A model generated the notes under the pieces. That model saw only the letters and a list, made by a program, of their open reading frames with translations. It did not search any database and was not told where the DNA came from. Positions 21,210 through 33,000 of a DNA stretch of 64,000 nucleotides are shown piece by piece. Source of the DNA: Leptoclinus maculatus (Eukaryota; Chordata; Actinopteri; Perciformes; Stichaeidae); the NCBI GenBank assembly GCA_032191485.1, contig JAVDOI010000002.1:3044522-3108521 (forward strand), read 5' to 3'. Made by a program: the position numbers and the translations under genes. Numbering within the stretch: the first letter of the stretch is position 1; every line of letters starts with the position of its first letter.

Positions 21210-22178
21210 TGGGACATTAGGGGCTTTGAATATTCGACTCTGAGAAGGCTGACATGACGTGAGATGGCTAGACACTTTCGGAGTGTACACGACTATAAGG
21301 TTAGCAGAGCCGTTTTCATAAAAATCTGTTAGGATTGATAGATAAATTACAATAAGGTGAGTTTTTGGTGATAAACTTGTGATATCATTGTTTTGGACTC
21401 TATATTTTAATTTGCATTTACTTAGATTGTTGCTCTTAGTTTTAATTCAGTATTTAATAGCCATTGATAATATTAATTGTAACTTAAATTATTCATTTAG
21501 TTTCAATTCAACAGTTCAACTTTAGTTTAGTAAGTTTAGTTTCCAATATTTTAACCTCCAGTTTTAATTCAATTGGTATCCTACAGTTGTTTATTTAGAG
21601 TCAATGTTTTAACTGAAATAGTTGATTTTGATTTTGATTTTGATCCGACATTTGTGATTTTTTATTTTTAACTTTAGTTCACAATTTTAATTAATTTTGA
21701 TTTAACATTTAGACTTTCAATTGTTTGTTTTACTTTTGATTTACATTGCAACTTCTTTGATTGTTAGGTGTAGTTTCAGTTCAACGTTTCCACTTCAGTT
21801 GTGAAAGTTTATGTTAATCCAATGTTTTGATTCCCACTATTGATTGCAATTTTAGGTCAGCAGTTACATTTCCATTAATCATTTATGATGTGATTCAACA
21901 TTTTGATTCATTTCGATTAGTTTGATTTAGTTTAGATTCATGTTAGTTCAATTTGAAGTTAATTTTGATTTAACATCTAGATATTGATTGTTTGATTTGA
22001 AAGTTTACATTTCTGTGATTTTGTACTTCAAGACTTCTTAGTATATGCAGTATTGATTAATTTTGGTTCAACATTTTACCAAGATTTGCAAATAGTTTTT
22101 TGAATTTCAGAGCTGCGGTTAGAGTAGAACCTTATAGGATAGACAGAGTTGAGGGATTAGTGAACACTCCTAGTCTGC
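21210..22178 (+). other. ERV leader, AT-rich, non-coding
   Basis: About 970 bases of T-rich sequence with repeated GATTTTGATTTTGATT and TTAGTTCAATTT words. No gag matrix or capsid coding is visible, so the deletion probably removed the first part of gag. Confidence 0.6.
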
Positions 22179-23021
22179 ATGATGTTTACATTAACTTCAG
22201 CAGCATGGGTGTTGGAAGGACAAAGACAGGAAGTGTTGAGAGAGAAAGAGGAAGTGTATAGACAGAAAAAGGAAGTAAGAGATAGAAAAGAGGTAGGAGA
22301 ACTAAAGAGTGAATTGAGAGAACTAGAACGCACTAGGAAAGATCTGCAACTGCAGATAAAGGAAAGAGAAGGTAAAGGAGAAGAAGATCTGAAGACATTG
22401 ATGAAGCGGCTGTTGAAACTCCAAAAAGCAGCGGCTGACAGGGAAATAACTAAGACACAACATGCCAAGAAACAGATGTCAGTAGCCGAGGCTCAGGCCC
22501 CTCAACAGCCCCAAAACCAAGTTGTACCCCCTGCTCCATGTCCAGAAGCTCTGGCCCCTACAGTGGTAAACTACCCACCTCCACCACAGAAGAAAGGAAG
22601 AGGCAGAGGATGTGGAAGAGACAGAGGTTACCAAGCAGGTGGATATGGCCGACCAGGTAATGGAGAAAACTCAAAAAGGAACGATGAATGTCACTATTGT
22701 GGAAGACGGGGACATTGGGCCCGAGAATGCCCAAGACAAATGAGAGGAGGAATGCAGTCCAGTGCACCACCATGTTGGGCCCCATTTCCACCACAACATC
22801 AGCAGGATCCAGCAGAACCAGCCCCTACAGTGGTATATAACCAACCCCCTCCACAGCGCGGAGGAGGATTCCAGCAAGGGGGGTATGGAAGACCTGTAAG
22901 GGGAGATGAATGCTACAGATGCGAGCAAAGGGGTCACTGGAAAAGAGAATGCCTATTTGGAAACGAAGTGCCGCAACAGAAGTCCAGGCTGCCAGAACTA
23001 TGGTACCAAGATCAGTACTGA
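22179..23021 (+). pseudogene. Truncated retroviral Gag: coiled coil plus two CCHC zinc knuckles
   Basis: The open frame of 280 codons starts with a few residues that are probably not original Gag. A highly charged Glu/Lys/Arg segment likely to form a coiled coil follows (about residues 14-100), then a Pro-rich linker. Two nucleocapsid knuckles follow, CHYCGRRGHWAREC and CYRCEQRGHWKREC, each with CX2CX4HX4C spacing and separated by a Gly/Pro/Gln-rich stretch. It ends at a stop before any protease. Matrix and capsid are absent. The frame is open over its whole length, unlike the env part. A short RNA-binding protein could in principle still be made; that is inference. Confidence 0.8.
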
Positions 23022-23289
23022 AGAGGCCAAGAAGATCCAGAAGAAGACACCCCCACTCTCAGAAAAACATTAGAAACACAGAGCACAATAACACTCATTT
23101 AAGATACAAAGACGTTAACTAACATGTTTTAAGTTTTATTTTCACAGGTGATGAACACAGAGGCAGCTGCTGACAGGAGGAAGCAGTCTCCTATTGTATT
23201 ACCAGGTAGCTGGCTGTGGATGAGGTCCATAGGTGTAAGTGTTGCTGGCCAACAAGTTGGATTGGACCATGAGAGATCCATTTTATAGA

Positions 23290-23640
23290 AGTTTACATAG
23301 ATGACATAAGGGTACCAAGGGGGGTGCCTAATGAATTTAAAGCTAGAAATCAAGTAGGAGCCGGTTTCGAATCAGCATTTTTTTTGATGGTCGACAATCA
23401 ATAAAGATGTGGATTGGATTAATTACATTTACTGTAACCAGCAGCATTTTATAAACGTCACTCGTGATGCCATAGCAGGACTTCATGAGCCGGTAGATAA
23501 GACTAGTTTAATGGCCTTGCAGAACAGAATGGCATTAAATATGATTTTAGCAGAGTGTGCAAAATGTTTGGATTTGCCTGTAGTACTTTCATTCCGAACA
23601 ACACAGTTCCTGATCATCTTCACTGGGATCCTGAAGGACC
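23290..23640 (+). pseudogene. Retroviral envelope fragment, transmembrane subunit, frameshifted
   Basis: Short segments in shifting frames look like a retroviral TM ectodomain: PRGVPNEFKARNQ near 23310, then WINYIYCNQQHFIN near 23415, then LQNRMALNMILAE near 23515. The last corresponds to the conserved LQNR-type stretch before the CX6CC motif. After a frame change FIPNN-type sequence appears near 23595, with only one cysteine of the usual pair. The surface subunit, membrane anchor and tail are missing or unrecognisable. It is a broken remnant and cannot encode a full envelope. Confidence 0.7.
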
Positions 23641-24143
23641 TGATTGAGTCCAGATGGACTTCTGAAAACATCCGGTGAGATATTAAAATTTTGGAAAATT
23701 GACTGTATATTGTTTTGTCAGTTTGTTTTGGGATTTTTTGTTTTTATAGGGTAAAATTGGGATTTAAAGATACATAGAATTAGGAAATATACTTTTTGTG
23801 AAGTAAAAAAGGAGCAGACAAAGCTTCTCAGAAATCTTCTTTCTATTCCTCATTGTACAGGATGAATCCTGAAGCATGTCCTCTACCATATGCACCTACC
23901 ACCTGGACCAACCAGCATCACCATAGGAGCCGCTCACATCAGCTACAGTCCTTGTCCTCTGTGGATGCCGTTGCATTTGTGGACTTTTACAGGGGTTAAT
24001 TGATACTGTGCTTAGTGAGACAAAGATGTAGGGAAATTGGTTAGGTATAGATGATGAGGATGAATTTTAACGACTGATGATGACTGTTTAGTTAGGGAAA
24101 CTCACCCTTGGACCATAAAGGTAACACACTCTGAAGAGTGTGT

Positions 24144-24154
24144 TAGGGGGGATT
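24144..24154 (+). promoter_or_regulatory. ERV polypurine tract
   Basis: TAGGGGGGATT immediately precedes the 3' LTR, the expected position and composition for the plus-strand primer. Confidence 0.75.
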
Positions 24155-24839
24155 TGTGAGGAATTTGAGTTAGAAGTGTTTTTTAGTAGGATTTATAGCG
24201 ACCCTAGTGGTGTATAGGAAGCATGTGGAATGCCACATTTATGCTTGTAAAAATTGTCAAAGTATTTGAAATGTCACCAGAATACTTATCAAGTGTATAA
24301 TATGTTTACAGTATGTTTACTATAGGAGTGTTGAACCATAAGAGACAATTATTGAATGTATTAATCTGTAAAGAATAGTCGATAGGGATAGACAGGGATT
24401 TTAAGTCAGGCTTAACAGAGGACACCAGGATCAGAGCAGAGGACCCAAGAGGGACCCAAGCAGGAGGAGCAACAGACCAGACCAATAGGAGACGACGAGG
24501 GAGTCAGCTGACTGAGGCTAGGAGGAGTCAGCTGGATTTAAGCCAATAGTATTTGAGACAGATATTTTACGGACTATGAAAGGAGATTCAAATGAGTCTT
24601 TCGATCTCTTCATCACATTTCGTCCTTCAGGTAACAAGCGTCCTGTTTGGAGTGTGTGTGAAAGCTGTTCTCGAGAGCATTTTACTATCGATAGTTAATT
24701 CAGATTGCATTTGTTATTAAATACATGTTTTATTTTGAAACCTGAATTCAGCGAACTTATTTTTGGTGCACATGCGCAGTAACTTGTAAGCATACCTGGT
24801 CCAGCGGGTGCGGCTCCTGTTAATATTATTTCCTCAACA
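24155..24839 (+). repeat. ERV 3' LTR
   Basis: The 685-bp direct repeat of 20503-21187 ends CTCAACA and is followed by the target duplication ATGG. Confidence 0.93.
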
Positions 24840-24843
24840 ATGG

Positions 24844-27561
24844 CAATAGCGATGTGCTTTCCTACACTGTGACAAGAGGATGAAACATTAAGTGGTTTGT
24901 AGGATTTAATCACTACAAGGAGCTACTGTTAAATACTCTGTTCTTTTCATGACTAAATTGCTTTTACAAACATGTACAGAATTTAAAAAAACAAAAAATT
25001 GCAGATCAGGATTAGAAGTCATTCATAATTCAGGCATGAGACTTTTCCGCCGTTCGGCGGATTTTTCCGCCGTTTTTAGAACTCCAGAGACCATTTCTGA
25101 GATCAGTGTAAATCCGAATTTTTTTTTTTGGGGGGGGGTGTTAAGAATACCTCCGTGGGCTCTGACGATCGCGTGTGAACATGTGAACACACTGTGACTC
25201 CGTAACTATCCGGAGCGCTTCTACTCGTATCATTGTCTTAATGTATGTGCTTGCTAACATAACGATAAAAAGCAGAGTACGTCGAACTGGCCAGCCAGCG
25301 TTTCTCCGATTGGAGTGAGACGAGGAGAAAAGGTGATGTCGTGATCTTCACAATAAAACATCTTTGATGTGACGTGTCGAGTCTTGTCCAATCAGCGTTC
25401 AGATGTCTACAGCGTCTTCATTTCCCTCCGTTAAAGTTTAAGTTCCGTTATGTTCCGTTACCGTTCAGACTTGCTGGTTAAGTTAACGTCCACTGCATGC
25501 GGAACTCTGTCGACTGTTAACGTTCGTCATTATCGCGAATTTGGAGGAAAAAACGTAACGTGATGAAACATGAAGCCCCCCCCCCCCGTGTTCCGGTTCA
25601 GTTCACGCGGTCACTCGTTAACATTAAACCAGAACACCGGCGGATCTGCTGGCAGGTTGTTTTTTTTAACTCAAAGTAGAATCAAAGGCCCAGATACTGA
25701 CGAGATGATGAGGTCAAAGAGGAGGCTGTTTGTGTAGTGCAGCTTGACGCAGGGCTGAGCTGTGAGTGGAGCTGGGCCTGGATAAAGGTGGAGGTCTACA
25801 CAGACGTGAGTACAGCTTCCTGCTGTCACAGTGTTTTAAATACATTGATGAGGCAGGTCTGCTGAATGCAGCCTCTGCTCCAAGGAGATAAAGTACAGCA
25901 ACAAGGGCTCACGTGCCCTCTTATCACACTACCAGACACTGTTCACTGTAATGACCACAGCCAGAGTAGATTATCATTTTAATTTAAATAATATAACTGG
26001 ATTGAATGCATATTAATTGCAAATAGAAGATAGGCCACTATTCTAACAGCTGTACAGTAACAGTAGAAGTTAATATGAAGACGTACAGTAACAGTAGAAG
26101 TTAATATGAAGACATACAGTAACAGTAGAAGTTAATATGAAGACATACAGTAACAGGGTTCAATGAAAACTAATCACAAGCTAACTAGCCAGCTGTTCAA
26201 CTGGAGCTTAAATAGTGATAAATAACCGAATAATAAATTATTCTTTTGCTTAAAGAGTAAATATGGTCTTATCACTAAATGTTATTCTCAGAGTACACCA
26301 GAGTGCTACATTTTAAAGATCATATTTAAAAATGAAAATTCATGCCACCAGCACCCCCCCCCCCCCCCCCTAGAAATGTTGTGTTGATAATGTTCCTCCC
26401 TTTTCAGCATTTGTCAGTCTCATGCCTGATAATTGAGATACAACTAAATATTGTCTCTAGAGCAGCAACTGTAATGTTTATGTGACGGGGCCTTAGGGGG
26501 AAAATGAGGGAACCAACAATGCCACCTGGGGAATTACACCCCAGGAATTATAAGCTTAACCTTAAGATATCGTTTCTTTTAGAATTGTTAAGGCCCACAG
26601 ATTCGTTACCGTTATGAGACAGAGACGTTTAAGGAATCAAAGAAAATAGTCAAGTTTGCAGAGACGAGAGCTGAGGGGGAGGAAAGAATATTCATGGTCA
26701 AATGAAAATTACTGGAATCAGTAAGGGATCTTAAATAATTCTTTATTACATATTAAGCTAAAAGGGCCTTACTAAAAACTCTAAAATTACATTATAATCT
26801 AATATCCTAAAATGTCCTATCCAACATAAACTAAGCAAAATGGCGGGCTTTAAGTAGAGGTCACTGTAGTCATGAGTCAGACTACAATGAGCAGGGCCCA
26901 CGGGTGCTACTGGTAACTCCCCTCTAGTGCAACACAGCAATCCTCTCAACATAAATGGTGCAGTCCACACTCTTATCCAAGTGTTTGTATATGCATGCAT
27001 AAGGTGTAGGGACCTCACCACGGGTGCCTAGCCTCCCAACAATGGCACTCTTCACCGAAAGAAAAAGGGAACTAATACCAAAAAGAATCGAGACAAACAA
27101 ACCCAGTTGGTTGAACAATGTAAATTAATTTAAACTTCAAGGCAAAACAGGCAAAATAGCAGCAGGTGAACCTACAAACAGGGCTCAGCGTGCTGCAAAA
27201 TACTACAAATTAAGGGTACTAACATATGCAGTCACTCATCGACGGCGATGATGGATGATGGAGCTTCTAAAAGAATTTCCAACCAACAAGTCAGTCCAGA
27301 GTTACTAAAGGCAGCTGTATTTTATAATGGTTGGCATGAAGGAATGAGGCCATGCCAACAGGTGCCTTTCATAAATTGGTCCTGATTAGTGGATTAGTTG
27401 GGGGAGGAGCCAGCCTGAGAGCTGCGTTCACAACCCTACACCCTATGCTATATACCACATTTACAACAAGTCCCTACATGAAGTCATGTCAATAAAATAA
27501 ATAAGATTCCTGAGTAAAGTTTATAAATCATAATAATCTGTAATGAAGAACACAGACATCA
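24844..27561. other. Intergenic, no gene recognised
   Basis: I find no convincing exon here. It includes C-runs near 25577-25586 and at 26354-26370, a 31-bp minisatellite and general AT-rich sequence. I looked on the minus strand for the missing last exon of the DNase gene and did not find it. Confidence 0.5.
26052..26157 (+). repeat. 31-bp minisatellite, about 3.4 copies
   Basis: The unit starts TACAGTAACAGTAGAAGTTA and repeats at 26052, 26083, 26114 and 26145 with one or two changes per unit. Confidence 0.85.
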
Positions 27562-27569
27562 GATTTGAA

Positions 27570-28284
27570 CAGTGGCGGCTGGTCCATAGAGGGCGCTAGG
27601 GCGCCGCCCCCCCTAGAGCTACAAAAAATAAAAATAAAATTTAAAATAAAAATAAACTATACAAATTGTCAATATTTGTGTTTTTGAAACATGGAATCAC
27701 CCAGTAATATGTGTAAAATATGATATCTGCGGTAAATATATGCTTTTCCTGCTTGTCCTCTCTGCCTGTCTGCTCTTCCTCTCTGTGTGTGCACGTCTCA
27801 GCTGGCTGGGGCGCTGGAAAAACTGCCCCAAAGAGGCGGGTCTATAAAGCAGTTTAGCCAATGCTGAGTAAAGATATAAATGAGTGACATACAATTCAGC
27901 CAATCAGCGTCCTCAAATAGATTCAGTTTGGGGCAGTTTCTAATCCTGCCCCAAGCTGCGCGTTCTCGTCAGGAGAAGTCTCTACAGGAGAGCGCCAGTG
28001 TGAGCACTACTCCTCCAAGACCCGTTTGAGAGGAGAACTGAGAGGAGAAACTACTGAAAGAGCTGATCCCAGATCAGCCTGACCTCACAATCAGACAGCA
28101 GACTAGCAGGAAAGAGAAGCAGTACATGAAGCTTCTCTACTAGCTGTACACCAGACAGGTTTGACTCGCTGGATGATGTCATAATAATAACTTATTTATC
28201 TTTTTAAAACAACGGGGACAGAACCAGCATGGACAGTTAGTGAGTGAGGGACATGAAGCACCTGTCTGAGAAATGGATATATAG

Positions 28285-28362
<78 letters not shown>

Positions 28363-28754
28363 TTTATATTATAGTGAATATTATTATATGACATATATAT
28401 TATTATATTATACAGAATATTATATGATATATATATTATTATATTATACAGAATATTATATGATATATATATATATATTATTATATTATACAGAATATTA
28501 TTATATGATATATATATATTATATTATACTGAATTCCCTGTGAGGGTGACTAAAATAAGATGTCCTGACGTGTTTGTGAAAGTGTTATTTACTGCTTTTT
28601 TTCGTGTTGGAATAAATGTTAAATATTTAACTGCAAAGTAGTAATGCGCGTTTGATACCTTAATTTGTTTGCATTAAATCATTCTGGGATGTTTGCTGAA
28701 ATTGATTGGATGTGGCACAGCCCTACCAAGAAAATGTTCCACCAGCCGCCACTG
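27570..28754 (-). mobile_element. hAT MITE copy C
   Basis: The 1185-bp element runs opposite to copies A and B. It begins CAGTGGCGGCTGGTCC and ends CCGCCACTG, and is flanked by a perfect 8-bp duplication GATTTGAA (27562-27569 and 28755-28762). The central (AT)n/(GT)n array lies at about 28276-28360. Confidence 0.93.
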
Positions 28755-28762
28755 GATTTGAA

Positions 28763-29815
28763 TGTCTCGTCCTGTCTCCTTCGTTATGTTTTTCTTACTT
28801 ATTTTGTGTTACTCGCCTCTGCTCGTTTCATCCCACCTGTGTCCCATCACCTACACCTCCGCACTGTACTTGAACCCTGTGTTCCCCTGTCTCTGTGCCG
28901 GTTCATCTTTGTGTCAAGTGTTCCAGCGATTCTCCTAGTGTGTTATGTTCTCTGCCTGTTTTTCGTCGACTACGTTATTTGCCTGATCCATTTGAGTGCC
29001 TTTGAGTCCTGTTTCTCAATGTGGCTCATTGATAGTATAGTATCAGTCATTGATTCTGTCCTCCTGTCTGCTTCGTCTCAGCCAACAGAGAAGTTTACAA
29101 GAACAAACTAACAGAAACAGACTAAGGACAGACCGCTTCGGTTTTAGCATGTTTGTAAAAAAATAAAAATGCTTTCGGCCGATCGTTGAGTTTGTTTAAA
29201 CATAGCGGCGGTGGATGAGAGGCCGCGGACAGAGCAGATTGAATTAGGTTTCACTTTCGTTCGATGTATTGATAAAGTATTGATAAAGGATTTTTGCTCT
29301 CAAATATTTCCACCGCAGCCTCTGTGCTCTGTTTGCTGACTTCGTTCCATGTGTGTGTGAGTGTAGTTGAAGGAGATCAGCCCTGACAGACAGAGCAGAG
29401 GAGATGCTCCATGCAGCGTGATAATAAACTACAACGAAACATTAAAACGTACTAATAAAAAGCACCAGTAACGTTGGAGCTTATCAATTCTCTGGTCTTT
29501 AATAATTTAGCGTAGTGCCAATTTAATACTGAGTTTCGGTGCCCATCACTACATAGCACACATAGAAATGACCGACGCTCTGACTATCCTGCCACATTGA
29601 TTTGAATGTGAATGTAAATGTTAAATGTACTTGCTTTAACACTATATGTCATTCACCCATTCACACACTGATGGCAGGGGCTGCCATGCAAAATGCCACC
29701 TGCCCATCAGGACTATAAGCATTCAGGACTAACTAACATTCATCCCACACATACACCGAAGGCACATCTTTCAGGAGCCATCCTCTGATCGTGCTGCAGC
29801 TAAAGTTGTTTTTAC
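28763..29815. other. Downstream region of the DNase gene, no exon found
   Basis: The first 350 bases are CT-rich and resemble a common fish interspersed repeat. The segment at about 29640-29760 (ACACTGATGGCAGGGGCTGC) resembles another widespread fish repeat. No sequence coding the final DNase block (SDHYPVE-type) is visible. Confidence 0.45.
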
Positions 29816-29951
29816 CTGATCCTCGTTGAGACCAAAGGCCGACATGAAGTCGTAGACCCCAGCACTGCCAGTCACCACTCCCTTCTTCATCATGTCATCA
29901 GTGACCACAATCCTGCAGATACAGGAAGAGGAGTGGAATTTAGAGTCTGTA

Positions 29952-30036
<85 letters not shown>

Positions 30037-33000
30037 CCACCTGTCATAAGGGAGGCCGGTTTTCACTGTAGTTTTCTGAGCGTTGGTGATCAGCCAGTGG
30101 AAACTCTTGTCCGTGAAGAGGCGGATCTTCTGCCAGTCGGAGGCCTTTACATAAGTGCCGCCAGCGTTGAAGTCGCCCAGCAGCACGATGTTCTGCAGGG
30201 AGAGCAAAAATAGTTTCAACCATCCTCCATCTCATATTTGAACAAATGAATCATCCTTTACACTTTAACCCAATAATTTTGCGTGTGTTTTCTGGAGGAG
30301 AACATTCACATTGGTGCCCCAGTGTTTTCTGACATCCTCCACCACGTCATAGAGGGCATTGATTTGCTTCACAGCGTCGGGTGGAGAGGTGTGCTGGGGG
30401 ATCAGAACAAATTTCCCCACAGCTATAAAACAGGAGGAAGGAGAAAGGAGTGAGTGAACGAAGAGGGAAATGCGAGATGACAAGAGACAAGTTGATGTTT
30501 TGGATATGGCAGACATGATTCATACAACAAAAAAGTGAGCTCACTGTCTGTTAAATGTGGCAGGACAGAGATGCCGGCCCTATTTGGCTGACATGAATAC
30601 TGTATGGCAGTCAGAATTCAACTGAAGACAAAACATGATTTAAAGGGGCCTTGGTGACCAACGGATCGTGACCTCAGAATCTCTCACACACGTCTGGTGT
30701 TTAGTTCTCAGTTGGTCGCCTAACGAGAGAGGCAATCTACATCACTGGCGTCTGACAGTGAGAAAGAGTTCTCGCTCTCTGTTCTTTGCTGCACTCTTTC
30801 AGAGCCTACCGGTGTATTGGGAGGAGAACTCAACGATGAAGGGCGGGCGGCTGAAGACACTGTTAGGGTCTTTGTAGGTGTCGTATCTAACCATGGACAC
30901 CATCGACTCCCTGCAGAGGAAAGACAGTACTTAACCACATCTCTCACTTCCTGTAAACACATTGCTTTTGAAGTAGTCTTCAAAAAGCGGTTAAAGTTCA
31001 TCAACTCTTTCTTGTAGTCAGCTATTCACAGCATTGCTGGAGCATTTTCAGAAGTTGTTTATCGGTCATGTGACCACTAGGGAGCAGCTTGACCGGTTCT
31101 GAATGTGTGAATGGATGAATGTAATGTGCAGATGTGTCATGTTTGTTGTTTTTTTTGCCCAACAAATTTAAGTATAATTACCAAAGGAAGACTGTATTAC
31201 TAAATACAGTTGGACCAAAACGTATTCTGTATTCACCAGTATTCTTTGCAGAAATTAGATTTCATGATGTGTTTGGTGTTTTTAAAGTGGGCTCTTTATA
31301 TAGTAGATAGTATGGTGGGCTATGCTGTATATTGTGCATGTTATGCAATTATGTGACACTCCATATGAAATGGGAATTTCAAATGGATTTTAATTTTTCA
31401 CAACACATCTGCAAGTAATTTGCATTAAAAAAGGAACAGTGTGTAGGATTTCGGGGGATCTATTGGCAGAGTGATGTTTGTTGCATGTTTTCATCACCTG
31501 AAACTAGGAATCGTTGCGTTTTTGTTACCTTAGAATGAGTCTTTCATAGCTACATAGAGAGTGGGTCCTCTTCACGGAGTCCTCCGTGTTTCTACAGTAG
31601 CCCAGAATGGACAAACCAAACGCTGGCTTTTTGTGTTACCTGAAGGCGCCTGTAGTTTTCCGACATCCTTGTAAAAGGAGGGATGAGCGAAGGGGCGTTC
31701 AGTTGGTTTGAATCTGCAACCTCACCACTAGATGCTCCTAAATCCTGCACACTGGCCCTTTAAGTGCCTTTGTTGAGAAATTGCATTCGATCGCACGAAA
31801 AGCTGTCAAAAGTGTAGAGTTCTCTAGCAGAGCATGTGACACATGATCACCCATATTTACCTTAAACTCCGATCTGCTAATATCTGTACTGAACCATCTT
31901 TCATAACAACCAGTGGTGGGGAGTAACCGTGTTATGTGGATTATGTTGTGGAACAATCTGTGGATTCATCTGTGGACTTCTTGAGTGTGTCGAGATAAAC
32001 AGCGATACTTTTAGGAAGAAAGGAAGTTGTTTCACCAACTTGTACGAGGAAATTGGATCAATTAAACCTGTTTTTCTTTCACCTACGAGCAGTGTGTGAG
32101 CTCTGTGCATAGGACCAGGAACACGTGTCAACTTAAGGTTTACACTCTGCTGCAAGTTTTGGACGCTATACACATGTACTATTTTGAGTTACTTGTACTT
32201 GAGTGTTTCCATTTTCTGTTACTAAATACGTCCGCCCCACTACATCTCAGAGGCAAATATTTACAATAAAGGTTTACTTCAGTTACTTTACTTTAGGTTA
32301 CTTTTCAGATTGTGCTTTCACATACAAAACATATAACATACATTATAACATACATTATAACATGACGCATTGGTACAGATTAAACTAGTAAATTAGATAT
32401 CAATTAGTTTAAATTGGCTCCACCAAGACCAACAATAATAATCTAGCATTGTAATCTATTACTCTGACAGGGCCCAGTCTGCTGCATTATGTGGTTATAC
32501 TTGTGATACTTTATGTTTTTCTGATAATACTTATGTATTTGATGTCGAATGCTTGTAGTTGAGTATTTTAATTGTGATGTTGGCTACTTTTACATGAGTA
32601 GTTTTCTGGCACTAATCGCTGACAATAAGGACAAAGACACTGTGCAGATCTGAAGTATAACTTTAAAAGATAAATAGTTTGTTTTCTGTTCTCTGATGTG
32701 GGGTCTCAACGGAGGATTCCGACAGAGGATCGGTTGTTTTTGCTTCTCTCTGTTTACCTGTAGAGGAAGAGATATCTCTCCTTGTGGGAGCCAGGACCCA
32801 GAGGATCGCTGTAGATGTTCTTGTACGTGAACTGAGGACACTCTCTGCGTAAACACACACAAACACACAGATGTAGAGCATCATTTTGTTTGTCTCAAAT
32901 CATAATGTGAGTTCATGAGCCGTCCAACTTAACTTCTACAGAAGGTCACTATATTCTGTGTGTAGTAATATAAGCACTATATAAGGTGTGTGGTTAGTCT

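Larger units (their letters stand above)
20503..24839 (+). mobile_element. Endogenous retrovirus, internally deleted (gag and env remnants, no pol)
   Basis: The 685-bp LTRs start TGTGAGGAATTTGAG and end TTCCTCAACA. A 4-bp target duplication ATGG flanks them (20499-20502 and 24840-24843). A tRNA-Arg primer site, a clean polypurine tract, gag zinc knuckles and an env transmembrane-subunit fragment identify a retrovirus-type element. Only about 3 kb lies between the LTRs and no protease, RT or integrase is visible. I count about four LTR differences in 685 bases, so insertion is fairly recent and the deleted form may have been the one that inserted. Confidence 0.93.

Noticed and set aside
22157..22468. 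Minus-strand Ser/Phe-rich ORF
   Set aside because: It is the complement of the charged Gag coiled coil.
26052..26157. Possible CRISPR-like array
   Set aside because: Units are contiguous 31-bp tandem repeats without spacers in a vertebrate genome; it is a minisatellite.
29771..30219. His/Thr repeat ORFs on the minus strand
   Set aside because: They run through the (CA)n tract; only the flanking DNase exon codons are real.
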